A DNA stretch of 64,000 nt from Flavobacterium tegetincola DSM 22377 (GCF_000425485.1 NZ_AUDN01000020.1:86941-150940), one strand, 5' to 3'; positions 25,554-33,859 are shown, counted from the stretch's first letter. Notes: generated by a model not told the origin, from the sequence alone. Made by a program: numbers and translations.

Positions 25554-26492
25554 GTGCTAAACAGAAGACATATCCGTGTAAAAGTAATGCAATCCATCTA
25601 TGCATTACACCAAAGCCAATCTGGTGATCTTGAAAGAGAAGAAAAGTTTCTATTCTACAGTTTAGAAAATATTCAAGATTTATACCTCGTAATGATTTCA
25701 ACACTTATGGAGTTGAAAAAAATGGAGGAAGTGTTCTTACACAAATCAAGTCTAAAACATTTAGTAACTTCAGAAGAGCGAAATCCGAACAACAAATTTA
25801 TTAAAAACAAAGTCATTCATTTATTAGCAGAAAGCAGTCATCTGACCCTTTCTCTAGAAAATAGAAAAATTGACAATTGGGAAACACATGATGATTACAT
25901 CCAGCTTTTGTTGCGATTGATCAAAGAAAGTGATGTGTATGCAAAATACATGTCCAATCGTGAAAATGATTTTCAAGAAGACAAGCAATTTGTGTTAGAT
26001 ATCTTTACCGATATCATCGTTCCTAATGAAAAATTATACGATTACCTTGAAGACAATAAATTGACTTGGATAGACGATATTCCATTGGTGAATACCGAAA
26101 TTATCAAGCAGTTAAAAGCAATAAAAGAAGAAACCGAAATCAGAATGCCTCGCTTGTACAAAGACATTGAGGACAAAGATTTTGCTAAAAATTTGTTTCG
26201 CAAGACAGTTTTAAATGAAAAAGATTTAGCAAAACAGTATTTTGATAAAACACCAAATTGGGATACAGAACGAATTGCAGAAATTGACACCATTATTTTA
26301 AAAATGGCCATTTGTGAGTTCATGAAGTTTCCATCTATTCCTGTGAAAGTAACTATTAATGAATATTTAGAATTAGCTAAGGAATATTCTACGCCAAAAA
26401 GTAGTATTTTTATCAACGGAATTTTAGATAATTTGGTTAAGGAAATGCAGGCAAATAATACCTTGCTAAAAACGGGAAGAGGTTTAATGTAA
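25554..26492 (+). CDS. nusB: Transcription antitermination factor NusB, long Bacteroidota form
   Basis: Binds boxA RNA with NusE (S10) to promote antitermination of rRNA operons. At 312 residues it is about twice the usual 130-150. The start is a GTG and the protein opens LNRRHIRVKVMQSIYAL, as NusB proteins do; the other half of the NusB fold is at the C-terminus (EIDTIILKMAICEFM, PVKVTINEYLELAKEYS, SSIFINGILDNL). Residues about 30-190 form a long charged helical insertion. It heads the nusB-DUF1573-yajC series on the plus strand. The function is secure; the role of the insertion is unknown. Confidence 0.94.
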   Translation: MLNRRHIRVKVMQSIYALHQSQSGDLEREEKFLFYSLENIQDLYLVMISTLMELKKMEEVFLHKSSLKHLVTSEERNPNNKFIKNKVIHLLAESSHLTLSLENRKIDNWETHDDYIQLLLRLIKESDVYAKYMSNRENDFQEDKQFVLDIFTDIIVPNEKLYDYLEDNKLTWIDDIPLVNTEIIKQLKAIKEETEIRMPRLYKDIEDKDFAKNLFRKTVLNEKDLAKQYFDKTPNWDTERIAEIDTIILKMAICEFMKFPSIPVKVTINEYLELAKEYSTPKSSIFINGILDNLVKEMQANNTLLKTGRGLM

Positions 26493-26588
26493 GATTTTAA
26501 AAATATAATTTAGGTAGATTTAGAACAGTAGAACATACGTTTCAAAATAAGCTTCTTTTATAAATTTAATAATAAAAAGTGTTCAGAT

Positions 26589-27050
26589 ATGAATTATAAA
26601 TCGATTGGTTTTATTATCCTTGCGGGATTAGCGTTTGTTTCTTGTAAAAAAGAAGCAGCAGTTGAAAAACCCAAACACGGGTATGTAATTATGCCGGAAA
26701 ATACGGAAGCATCAAAAACGATTGATCCGAATGCTAAGTATGCCGTAATGGGATTTGAGGCAACTCATCACGATTTTGGGTCTATTAATGGAACGGATAA
26801 AGCTGAAAAAGTATTTACTTTTACAAATATTGGTGATGCCGACTTGATTATCACAGATGCTAAAGCTTCATGTGGTTGTACAGTGCCAGAATTTCCGAGA
26901 GCACCAATTGTTCCTGGAGGAAAAGGTACTATCAAAGTTGTTTTTAATCCGATGGATCGAAAAGGAATGCAAAATAAATCGGTTACTTTAACCACGAATA
27001 CCGCTATTGGCAAAGAAAAACTGACCATAAAAGCAAATATTGTAGAATAA
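26589..27050 (+). CDS. DUF1573 lipoprotein
   Basis: A 153-residue exported lipoprotein. The N-terminus IGFIILAGLAFVSCKKEA is a signal peptide with a lipobox whose Cys at position 20 would be lipidated. After a short linker the rest is a DUF1573 Ig-like domain: THHDFGSI, KVFTFTNIGDADLIITDAKASCGCTVPEFP and IKVVFNPMDRKG. The SCGCT Cys pair is conserved in this family. Function unknown, though the fold is an MSP-like beta-sandwich. It lies between nusB and yajC, a gene order I associate with Bacteroidota genomes. Confidence 0.9.
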   Translation: MNYKSIGFIILAGLAFVSCKKEAAVEKPKHGYVIMPENTEASKTIDPNAKYAVMGFEATHHDFGSINGTDKAEKVFTFTNIGDADLIITDAKASCGCTVPEFPRAPIVPGGKGTIKVVFNPMDRKGMQNKSVTLTTNTAIGKEKLTIKANIVE

Positions 27051-27074
27051 TTAATTTTAAATAGAATACAGAAA

Positions 27075-27362
27075 ATGGGAGACATAATGCAATTTTTACC
27101 GTACGTTTTAATGATCGGAGTTTTTTACTTTTTAATGATTCGTCCACAACAAAAGCGTGCAAAAGCAGAGAAAGAATTTGAAAGTCAATTGAAAGCTGGT
27201 GATAAAATTATTACAAAAAGTGGCATCCACGGCAAGATTTCAGAATTAGCTGAAAAAACAATTGTCATTGAAACCATGTCAGGAAAACTGAAAATGGAGC
27301 GTTCTGCTATTTCAATGGAAATGAGTGCAAAATTGAACGAAGTAGTTGTTCTTAAAAAATAA
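27075..27362 (+). CDS. yajC: Preprotein translocase subunit YajC
   Basis: Small inner-membrane accessory protein of the Sec translocon, associated with SecDF. The 95 residues begin with one transmembrane helix (FLPYVLMIGVFYFLMI, about 7-22), then the invariant IRPQQKRAK and a cytoplasmic domain with LKAGDKIITKSGIHGKI and MERSAI. It follows the DUF1573 gene by 24 bp and ends at a good terminator, so the two probably share a transcript. Confidence 0.96.
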   Translation: MGDIMQFLPYVLMIGVFYFLMIRPQQKRAKAEKEFESQLKAGDKIITKSGIHGKISELAEKTIVIETMSGKLKMERSAISMEMSAKLNEVVVLKK

Positions 27363-27383
27363 GCAACCACAAATTATAATATT

Positions 27384-27417
27384 AAAACCGAGTTTTTTAA
27401 AAGCTCGGTTTTTTTTT
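27384..27417 (+). terminator. Terminator of the DUF1573-yajC unit
   Basis: AAAACCGAG pairs with CTCGGTTTT around an A/T loop and is followed by eight T residues, 22 bp after the yajC stop. Confidence 0.85.
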
Positions 27418-27479
27418 GCACATTTTTTTTATAAATAGTGTAAAACCGCTTTAAAAAAGGAAATCTTGAGAAATTAAAG

Positions 27480-27487
27480 TACCTTTG
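27480..27487 (+). promoter_or_regulatory. -7 promoter element for the class V PLP enzyme
   Basis: TACCTTTG, 22 bp before the ATG at 27510. It overlaps the position of the alternative GTG at 27489, which makes the ATG the likely start. Confidence 0.45.
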
Positions 27488-27509
27488 TGTGCATTTAATT
27501 TTTAAAATT

Positions 27510-29000
27510 ATGATTTCAACTGAAACCACTTTTACTACTGAATTAGAAACGTATTTTGATAAATTTCGTAAGAATATTATTGGAATAAACCAGGAATTCA
27601 CTTCTCCTTACGGCACCAAGAAAATCGTGTATACAGATTGGACCGCAAGTGGTAGATTGTATCAGAATATTGAAAATAAATTGATGAATGAGTTTGGTCC
27701 ATTTGTAGCCAATACCCACACAGAAACAACCGTTTCAGGAACTGCAATGACCATGGCATATCATCATGCTAGAAAAATTATAAAAAAACACGTTAACGCC
27801 AACTCAGATGATATCTTAATTACTGACGGAACGGGTATGACGGGTGTAGTAAATAAATTTCAACGTATTCTAGGTTTAAAGGTTCCCGAGGATTTAAAGT
27901 CTTTTGTGCAAATTCCAGAAGAAAAAAGACCGATTGTTTTTATTTCACACATGGAGCATCATTCCAATCAAACGACGTGGTTGGAAACAATTGCTGATGT
28001 AGTTGTTGTTCCAGCGTGCGAACGCGGTTTGTTCTGCTTAGAAAACTTCAAAGTTCTTTTAGAAAAGTATAACGATAGATTGATCAAAATAGCATCAGTT
28101 ACAGGTTGTTCAAATGTGACTGGAATTAAAACTCCGTACCATGAAATTGCAAAATTAATGCATCAAAATAACGGTGTATGTTTTGTAGATTTTGCTTGTT
28201 CAGGTCCGTATGTTCAAATTGATATGCATCCCGAAGATCCTGAAGCATATTTAGATGCAATATTTTTATCGCCACATAAATTTTTGGGTGGACCCGGTAC
28301 ATCTGGAGTACTAATTTTCAATAAGAAATTATACAAAAATATGGTTCCGGATAATCCAGGTGGTGGAACAGTAAGTTGGACCAATCCTTGGGGAAAACAC
28401 AAATACCTAGATAATATTGAGGATAGAGAAGATGGTGGAACTCCTGGTTTTCTGCAAGTTATTAAAACTGCTTTGGCTGTACAGTTAAAAGAGCAAATGG
28501 GTATTGATAATATCTTGAAGCGCGAAAAAGAAATTGTGGACCAGATTTTTGCGCAATTTGAATCAGTTGAGAATATACATATTTTAGCGGGGGAACATAA
28601 AAATAGGTTGGGAGTAATTTCCTTTTATATTGACGAACTGCATTTTAACCTTGGTGTTAAAATTTTAAATGATCGTTTTGGTATTCAAACCCGAGGTGGT
28701 TGCAGTTGTGCCGGAACGTACGGTCACTTTTTGTTACATGTAGACGAAGCACAATCCAATGCCTTAACTACTAAAATTGATTCTGGAGATTTACTTTTAA
28801 AGCCAGGATGGATCAGAATGTCTATACATCCTACAACGACTACTTCTGAAATTCAGTTTGTGACTGATGCAATTATTGCACTTTCAGAAAATCATAAGGA
28901 ATGGGCTGCTGATTACCGTTACAATCAATGTTCAAATGAATTCAGCCATATAAATGCTACCGATTTTGAAAAAGATCTTGTGGAGCGTTGGTTTCTTTAA
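27510..29000 (+). CDS. Class V aminotransferase-fold PLP enzyme, cysteine desulfurase-like
   Basis: A 496-residue PLP-dependent enzyme in the Csd/SufS/NifS clan. It starts at the ATG 27510 (MISTETTF). YTDWTASGRLY is the modified N-terminal substrate motif, SHMEHHSN mirrors the PLP-stacking His region, CFVDFAC has Asp227, and SPHKFLGGPG has the Schiff-base Lys257. Near the C-terminus QTRGGCSCAGTYGH carries two cysteines (398, 400) in the region where desulfurases hold their persulfide Cys. It is about 90 residues longer than typical SufS and has no suf genes beside it, so cysteine desulfuration is possible but not shown. Confidence 0.85.
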   Translation: MISTETTFTTELETYFDKFRKNIIGINQEFTSPYGTKKIVYTDWTASGRLYQNIENKLMNEFGPFVANTHTETTVSGTAMTMAYHHARKIIKKHVNANSDDILITDGTGMTGVVNKFQRILGLKVPEDLKSFVQIPEEKRPIVFISHMEHHSNQTTWLETIADVVVVPACERGLFCLENFKVLLEKYNDRLIKIASVTGCSNVTGIKTPYHEIAKLMHQNNGVCFVDFACSGPYVQIDMHPEDPEAYLDAIFLSPHKFLGGPGTSGVLIFNKKLYKNMVPDNPGGGTVSWTNPWGKHKYLDNIEDREDGGTPGFLQVIKTALAVQLKEQMGIDNILKREKEIVDQIFAQFESVENIHILAGEHKNRLGVISFYIDELHFNLGVKILNDRFGIQTRGGCSCAGTYGHFLLHVDEAQSNALTTKIDSGDLLLKPGWIRMSIHPTTTTSEIQFVTDAIIALSENHKEWAADYRYNQCSNEFSHINATDFEKDLVERWFL

Positions 29001-29012
29001 AAATAATTAGAC

Positions 29013-29048
29013 AAAAAAAACTAGAATATAAAATTCTAGTTTTTTTTT
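29013..29048. terminator. Bidirectional terminator
   Basis: AAAACTAGAAT/ATTCTAGTTTT with A and T runs on both sides, between the convergent PLP-enzyme and acyltransferase genes. Confidence 0.85.
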
Positions 29049-29059
29049 ATTCGATTTTC

Positions 29060-29929
29060 TTACCGACTGTGTTTCCATCTTTTATGCGTCCAGAAATAAT
29101 ATTCAGGTGCTTCGTAGATTTGTTTTTCAACTTCTCTTAAAAACATAGAAGTAATTTCATAATCAGGATAATCTCTAGGGTTATCAACAAGAGGAACAAT
29201 GGTAGCTTCATAATAACCTCTTTTTACTTTTCGGACACGAATAAAAAACATATTCATATCGAGCCTTTTTGCAAGCATTTCTGCACCTGTATATACGGGA
29301 ACTTCAATTCCCATAAATTTATCCCAGTATTTTGCTTTAGAAAGTTGAGGCGATTGATCAGATGCAAATCCGTAAAATGCTTTAATTCCGTTTCTTTGGT
29401 TGTATTCCATCAACGAAACTGTTTTCTTGGTTTCAACCAACTCCGCTTTTAGACGTTTTCTGATGTCGCGAATGAGCTTGTCAAAATATTTATTATTGAT
29501 TTTTTTATAAATACCAATGCTGCTGTAGTTCATCTTTTTTGCAATATTGATCAGCCATTCCCAACTGGCATAATGAGCACACATCAAGATCACACTTTTA
29601 CCTTTGTTCTCGTATTCTTTAATAAGTTCAATGTTGGTAATGACAAATCTTTTATTTATTTCTTCATCAGAAATATTCATGGTCTTGATCATTTCCAAGA
29701 ACATATCTACCATGTGCGTGTAAAATTTTCGCTCAATGGCTAGTCGTTCACTGGTATTTAAATGAGGCAAAGTAAGCGCTAAATTTTTCCGAACAGTATC
29801 TTTCCGGTATCCAAAAACATTGTAAACCCAAAAACAGATAAAATCAGATAGAAAATAAAGGAGGCTAAAAGGTAAGATCGAAATGAACCATATAAATGGA
29901 TACATCAGAATGTAAACAAGTAGCTGCAT
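29060..29929 (-). CDS. LpxL/HtrB-like lipid A-type acyltransferase
   Basis: A 289-residue inner-membrane acyltransferase that probably adds a secondary acyl chain during lipid A synthesis. An N-terminal hydrophobic stretch (residues 2-40) anchors it. The catalytic HX4E motif is HYASWE (His119, Glu124), and GFASDQSP and the later PVYTGAEMLAKR are further signatures of the LPLAT LpxL-LpxM-MsbB branch. Bacteroidota often have one such gene. It is monocistronic, with a -7 element 20 bp upstream. The exact acyl acceptor is inference from the family. Confidence 0.9.
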   Translation of the reverse strand: MQLLVYILMYPFIWFISILPFSLLYFLSDFICFWVYNVFGYRKDTVRKNLALTLPHLNTSERLAIERKFYTHMVDMFLEMIKTMNISDEEINKRFVITNIELIKEYENKGKSVILMCAHYASWEWLINIAKKMNYSSIGIYKKINNKYFDKLIRDIRKRLKAELVETKKTVSLMEYNQRNGIKAFYGFASDQSPQLSKAKYWDKFMGIEVPVYTGAEMLAKRLDMNMFFIRVRKVKRGYYEATIVPLVDNPRDYPDYEITSMFLREVEKQIYEAPEYYFWTHKRWKHSR

Positions 29930-29948
29930 AAAGAAGAGTAATTTCTTG

Positions 29949-29956
29949 CAAAGATA
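29949..29956 (-). promoter_or_regulatory. -7 promoter element for the acyltransferase
   Basis: The minus strand reads TATCTTTG, 20 bp upstream of the ATG at 29929. Confidence 0.45.
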
Positions 29957-30009
29957 CTTTTATTCTTTGGATTTAGTGGAATTATAACAGCGTATCAGGG
30001 GTATTTGTT

Positions 30010-30017
30010 TAAATTTG
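30010..30017 (+). promoter_or_regulatory. -7 promoter element for the rhomboid gene
   Basis: TAAATTTG, 18 bp upstream of the rhomboid ATG at 30036. Confidence 0.45.
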
Positions 30018-30035
30018 TAACTTAAAAAAAAAGTT

Positions 30036-30662
30036 ATGAGTACAGCATTAATAGTTATTATTTTAGCTAATGTTCTTTTCAGTTATAAAGGTTTCAATGA
30101 TTTGATGTTCTTTAGAAAATATGATTTCCACATTGGAAGCATCCGAAATGGAGATCAGGTACGCATGTTCTCGTCAGCATTTTTGCACGCAGACATGACC
30201 CACTTATTTTTTAATATGTTAACATTATTCTTTTTTGCACCAATAGTAGTGGCGTATTTGGGCGAATTGTCTTTTATACTTATTTATTTTTCAAGTTTGC
30301 TTTTTGGAAATGTGCTGACGCTTTATTTGCATAAAAATAATTTAAATTACCGTGCTATCGGTGCTTCTGGAGCAGTTACTGGAGTATTATATTCGGCAAT
30401 TTTATTAGAACCAGAAATGACAATTAATTTTTTCATTCCTGGATACGTTTTTGGAATTCTTTATTTGCTGTATTCAATTTATGGTATGCGTGCTAAAAAT
30501 GATAACATTGGACATACAGCGCATTTTGGTGGAGCTATTGGCGGTTACCTATTTACGATCATTAAACAGCCGGAAATGTTAACCAACAATACTTTTTATG
30601 TTGTAGCATTAGCCATTCCAATTGTTATTTTATTTGTTATGGATCGCATGGGAAAATTATAA
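30036..30662 (+). CDS. Rhomboid family intramembrane serine protease
   Basis: Cleaves transmembrane substrates within the bilayer. The 208-residue protein has six predicted membrane helices. HADMTHLFFNM holds the oxyanion Asn60, GASG (109-112) carries the nucleophile Ser111, and GHTAHFGGAIGG supplies the catalytic His163, so the dyad is intact. It is the minimal six-helix form without an added cytoplasmic domain. It has its own -7 element and is followed after 50 bp by a secreted SIMPL-domain gene on the same strand. The substrate is unknown. Confidence 0.93.
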   Translation: MSTALIVIILANVLFSYKGFNDLMFFRKYDFHIGSIRNGDQVRMFSSAFLHADMTHLFFNMLTLFFFAPIVVAYLGELSFILIYFSSLLFGNVLTLYLHKNNLNYRAIGASGAVTGVLYSAILLEPEMTINFFIPGYVFGILYLLYSIYGMRAKNDNIGHTAHFGGAIGGYLFTIIKQPEMLTNNTFYVVALAIPIVILFVMDRMGKL

Positions 30663-30712
30663 TGGCATGCATTTTGAATTTATTCAACTAACTAATTATA
30701 AAAACCAACAAA

Positions 30713-31405
30713 ATGAAAAAGACTTTAGTAATAGCACTTACTTTTTTTATGGCTTTGGGCCAAATTCATGCACAAGAAACCAAACCGATGATTACGGTAA
30801 ATGGTGAGGGTAAAATTAAAGTGGCACCAGATCAAGTGAGTATTTCAGTATCGGTTGAAACCAAAGGAAGCAAAGCTGCCGATGTCAAAAAAGCCAATGA
30901 TTCCAAAGTAGACGGCGTTTTAAAGTACATCAAAAAGATGGGTATTGCAAAAGAAGATTTTCAGACCACGCGTGTATCTTTAAATGACCAGTACGATTAT
31001 GAGAAGAAGAAGCACAATTATGTAGCAGTACAATCTATTGAAATTTTGGTAAAAGACCTTGCTAAATATGATGAATTGATGGAAGGTTTAGTAGATTCTG
31101 GAATTAATAACATTGGAAATATCGAATTTAAATCGTCGCAAATTGAACTGCATAAAACAAAAGCGCGAATTGCAGCTATTAAAAACGCAAAGGAAAAAGC
31201 GCAAGATTATGTAGGAGCTTTAGGGCAAAAAATAGGACAAGCTTACACTATTGTTGATAATACTCAAGATAATTATTCCAGTCCACGTTATGAAATGATG
31301 GCAATGAAAATGGCCGACAATATTCTAGGTGGAACAGATACTTTAGCGGTTGGAGAAATAGAGGTAACAGCAAACGTATCCGTAAGTTTTCTGCTGATCA
31401 ATTAA
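30713..31405 (+). CDS. SIMPL (DUF541) domain periplasmic protein
   Basis: A 230-residue exported protein. Residues 1-21 are a signal peptide ending IHAQ. The mature part is a single SIMPL domain: MITVNGEGKIKVAPDQVSISVSVET at the start, a long helix with KKANDSKVDGVLKYIKKMGI, and KTKARIAAIKNAKEKAQDYVGALG, then a C-terminal strand EIEVTANVSVSFLL. Members are periplasmic or outer-membrane associated proteins of unclear role, sometimes linked to stress. It may be cotranscribed with the rhomboid protease and ends at a clear terminator. Confidence 0.9.
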   Translation: MKKTLVIALTFFMALGQIHAQETKPMITVNGEGKIKVAPDQVSISVSVETKGSKAADVKKANDSKVDGVLKYIKKMGIAKEDFQTTRVSLNDQYDYEKKKHNYVAVQSIEILVKDLAKYDELMEGLVDSGINNIGNIEFKSSQIELHKTKARIAAIKNAKEKAQDYVGALGQKIGQAYTIVDNTQDNYSSPRYEMMAMKMADNILGGTDTLAVGEIEVTANVSVSFLLIN

Positions 31406-31429
31406 TACAAAGTGATTCAATTATAAAAT

Positions 31430-31463
31430 CCTTTCAAATTTTAATTTTGAAAGGCTTTTTTTT
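31430..31463 (+). terminator. Terminator of the rhomboid-SIMPL unit
   Basis: CCTTTCAAA/TTTGAAAGG stem with a TTTAATT-type loop followed by C and eight T residues. It just reaches the stop codon of the convergent msrB. Confidence 0.85.
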
Positions 31464-31851
31464 ATTTATTAAATGCTACCGATAATGAATTGATGCAGTA
31501 CCGTTGTCCTGTTTCAGAAGGACCATCGTCAAAAACGTGTCCTAAATGACCACCACAATTGGCACAAACCACTTCAGTGCGAATCATTCCATGTGTAGTG
31601 TCTTTAATATATTCTATTTTCCCAGGAATGGATTCGTCAAATGAGGGCCATCCACAACTCGAGTTGAATTTAGAACTACTTTCAAAAAGCGGTTCATCAC
31701 AAGCTCCACAACAGTATGTACCTTTTTCAAAATGCATATTGTATTCGCCTGAGTTGGGAAATTCTGTTCCTTTTTGGCGCAAAATTCGATAGCGTTCTAA
31801 GCCTAGTTTTGCTTTCCACTCTTCTTCAGTTTTTTTTTCGGAGTAATTCAT
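31462..31851 (-). CDS. msrB: Peptide-methionine (R)-S-oxide reductase, cytoplasmic
   Basis: Reduces the R epimer of methionine sulfoxide in proteins using thioredoxin. The 129 residues contain the four zinc ligands Cys48, Cys51, Cys96 and Cys99, the recycling Cys66 in SSCGWPSF, GGHLGHVFDDGP and the catalytic Cys119 in RYCINS. No signal peptide is present, so it serves the cytoplasm. It lies 5 bp downstream of a second, exported msrB and 0.5 kb downstream of an alpha/beta hydrolase, all in one operon. Two MsrB of different location in one transcript is a notable arrangement. Confidence 0.97.
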   Translation of the reverse strand: MNYSEKKTEEEWKAKLGLERYRILRQKGTEFPNSGEYNMHFEKGTYCCGACDEPLFESSSKFNSSCGWPSFDESIPGKIEYIKDTTHGMIRTEVVCANCGGHLGHVFDDGPSETGQRYCINSLSVAFNK

Positions 31852-31856
31852 AGTTT

Positions 31857-32354
31857 TTATTTTTTTGCTGGAATAAATTTAATTGATACAGAATTCATAC
31901 AGAAGCGATCGCCTGTGGTTTCTTTCGGACCATCGTCAAAGATATGACCTAAATGACCTTTACAATTGGAACAAATAACTTCTGTTCTACTCATTCCGTA
32001 ACTATTGTCTATTACATAAACTACCGATCCTTCAATGGCTTTATCAAAAGAAGGCCAACCACAATCGGATTCAAATTTAGAATCTGAATTAAATATTTTT
32101 TGACTACAAGCCGCACATACATACTTTCCTTCTTCAAATGTATTCCAATATTCACCCGTAAAAGCACGCTCCGTACCTTTTTCTCGTAAAACATGGTACT
32201 GTTCCCGCGTTAATTCTGCTTTCCATTGTGCGTCTGTTTTTGTAGAAGCTGCTGTGATTTTTTCCATTGTTTCATTTTTTAAAACACTACCATTTTGACT
32301 TTGACATGAAATTATAGCAAATAAAAAGGTCAATATATACAATAACTGTTTCAT
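31857..32354 (-). CDS. msrB: Peptide-methionine (R)-S-oxide reductase, lipoprotein form
   Basis: An exported paralogue of the adjacent msrB. Residues 1-17 form a lipoprotein signal with AIISC, so the Cys17 would be lipidated and the enzyme anchored facing the periplasm. The MsrB domain follows: zinc ligands Cys80, Cys83, Cys128 and Cys131, the CGWPSF Cys98, GHLGHIFDDGP and catalytic Cys152 in RFCMNS. It would repair oxidised envelope proteins, drawing electrons from a periplasmic thiol pathway; a dsbD gene lies 3 kb away. It is the middle gene of a hydrolase-msrB-msrB operon. Confidence 0.95.
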   Translation of the reverse strand: MKQLLYILTFLFAIISCQSQNGSVLKNETMEKITAASTKTDAQWKAELTREQYHVLREKGTERAFTGEYWNTFEEGKYVCAACSQKIFNSDSKFESDCGWPSFDKAIEGSVVYVIDNSYGMSRTEVICSNCKGHLGHIFDDGPKETTGDRFCMNSVSIKFIPAKK

Positions 32355-32365
32355 GATTATTTTTT

Positions 32366-33229
32366 TTAATTTTTAATAAAATCAATGATTTTGCCAATCA
32401 CCTTGTCGTCGCCCAAAATTTTACGGTGTCCTAGTTTCTTGGTAATAAAAAGCGAGCCGTTGGTCAGATAATCATGAATGTGGATTGAAGCGCTTACAGG
32501 AACATCAATATCATTCTCGTCATGAATAACCAATACGGGAATATTAATTTCTTGTGCAGATAAATACGCAGAATAACTGTTCATGGTTTTGCTGTACTTT
32601 TTTTCAAAGTGCTGACTCAGTAAAGGACCAATTGTAGGTTTCAACTTTAATTTTGAAATAAAATCGGTGATAATATCTTGTACAACGTCGCCACTTCCAA
32701 TGGTGATTAATTTTTTAATTTGAAAACCATCTTTTACTGCATTAAATAAAGCCATTCCTCCCAATGAGTGTCCAACTGCAGCTTCAAAAGGCCCGAATTT
32801 TTTATCAATTTCCTCTATCGATGCAATAAACTCCAACATTATTGAGGAATTTCCAGCTGATTTTCCATGAGCCGGAGCGTCAAAACTAACTACGGAAAAT
32901 CCCTCAGCCACTAAATTTTCTGCAATTTTAAACAGTTGAGTACCTCGTCCAGACCATCCGTGTACAAGCAATATTTTTTTAGAAGAAGCTCCTAATTCAT
33001 AAACGACAATATTTTTTTCAATATTTGGAACATTTAGAATCGATTGTTTGCTGCTTTTATCCATATCAAACTCCCGTTTTGGCATCTTATGTTTGATTGG
33101 TGTAGAAAATAATTTTGCCGCAAATAATACAGTCAGTCGTTTCGACAACTTTTCTAAAATACCCGCGGTAACAATGACGAATTGAGGCACTTCTTGCGAA
33201 TTTCGAACATTCGATTTGGTTTGGGACAT
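32366..33229 (-). CDS. Alpha/beta hydrolase
   Basis: A 287-residue hydrolase of the alpha/beta fold. The start at 33229 (MSQTKSN) is chosen over the ATG 12 codons upstream, which adds a stretch rich in Ile and Cys of doubtful value. Core motifs are KKILLVHGWSGRGTQ (oxyanion region), VSFDAPAHGKSAG, the nucleophile elbow GHSLGG, a late VIHDENDIDVPV with the acid, and LGHRKILGD with the catalytic His. It has no signal peptide. It is first in an operon with two msrB genes (11 and 5 bp gaps). The substrate is unknown. Confidence 0.87.
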   Translation of the reverse strand: MSQTKSNVRNSQEVPQFVIVTAGILEKLSKRLTVLFAAKLFSTPIKHKMPKREFDMDKSSKQSILNVPNIEKNIVVYELGASSKKILLVHGWSGRGTQLFKIAENLVAEGFSVVSFDAPAHGKSAGNSSIMLEFIASIEEIDKKFGPFEAAVGHSLGGMALFNAVKDGFQIKKLITIGSGDVVQDIITDFISKLKLKPTIGPLLSQHFEKKYSKTMNSYSAYLSAQEINIPVLVIHDENDIDVPVSASIHIHDYLTNGSLFITKKLGHRKILGDDKVIGKIIDFIKN

Positions 33230-33382
33230 GAAATAAACTTTTATGCAAGTTATTATTTTATTCACTATTTTTGAGTTGAAATCCTCATAAATAAAGTATA
33301 AATATAAGTCAGTTCTTTCACTTTTTTTGAACTTTGAACGATTGAGTTTTTATTTTTTTTAGTAATTTGATACCAGCTTTAT

Positions 33383-33859
33383 ATGAAAAAACTAGATTCG
33401 ATTCCGATTTACCAAAAAGCGATGAGCCTTGTAACATCGGTTAACGGTTTAATGGCAACCATTCCTGAAGACGATGCATTTTTGCAAAATTCGAAAGGAA
33501 TGATTATGGAAGACGCGATGGTCATGGCTGCAAAAATTGCTGGAGCAGAAGGCGGAGATTTATACAGCATCCGAATGCAAAATTCCGCTATCATCCGCTC
33601 GCACGCCATGCATCTTTATACACAGATTGGAAGTCTGCGTTATCATGAAAACTTCAAAGATCTTGAATACGTTACTTTATTGCGAAACGAATTGGACGAA
33701 TTCAGATTGCTCTTCATTGATTGGGTTGCATCATTTGATACAAATAATCACATGTGGGATGAATGGGGTTTGTTTAATCCTCCTGGTGCAATTCCTCCCA
33801 CCGATTCGTACGATGATTCTTTTAATATTGATGACTTCCTTGAGGACGAAGATTTGTAA
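33383..33859 (+). CDS. Conserved helical protein of unknown function
   Basis: I do not recognise a characterised family. The 158-residue protein begins LDSIPIYQKAMSLVTSVNGLM and appears to be four helices with an acidic tail (SFNIDDFLEDEDL). The pattern 'IYQKAMSL' near the start and an overall helical bundle recall the S23/four-helix-bundle proteins, but similarity is weak and the C-terminal Pro-rich segment (FNPPGAIPPTDSY) is different. No signal peptide or membrane helix. It is single, with 124 bp before and 129 bp after it. Confidence 0.75.
   Translation: MKKLDSIPIYQKAMSLVTSVNGLMATIPEDDAFLQNSKGMIMEDAMVMAAKIAGAEGGDLYSIRMQNSAIIRSHAMHLYTQIGSLRYHENFKDLEYVTLLRNELDEFRLLFIDWVASFDTNNHMWDEWGLFNPPGAIPPTDSYDDSFNIDDFLEDEDL

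Noticed and set aside
27489..27509. GTG start for the PLP enzyme
   Set aside because: The GTG lies only 2 bp after the -7 element TACCTTTG, which would place it at or before the transcript start; the ATG at 27510 is used.
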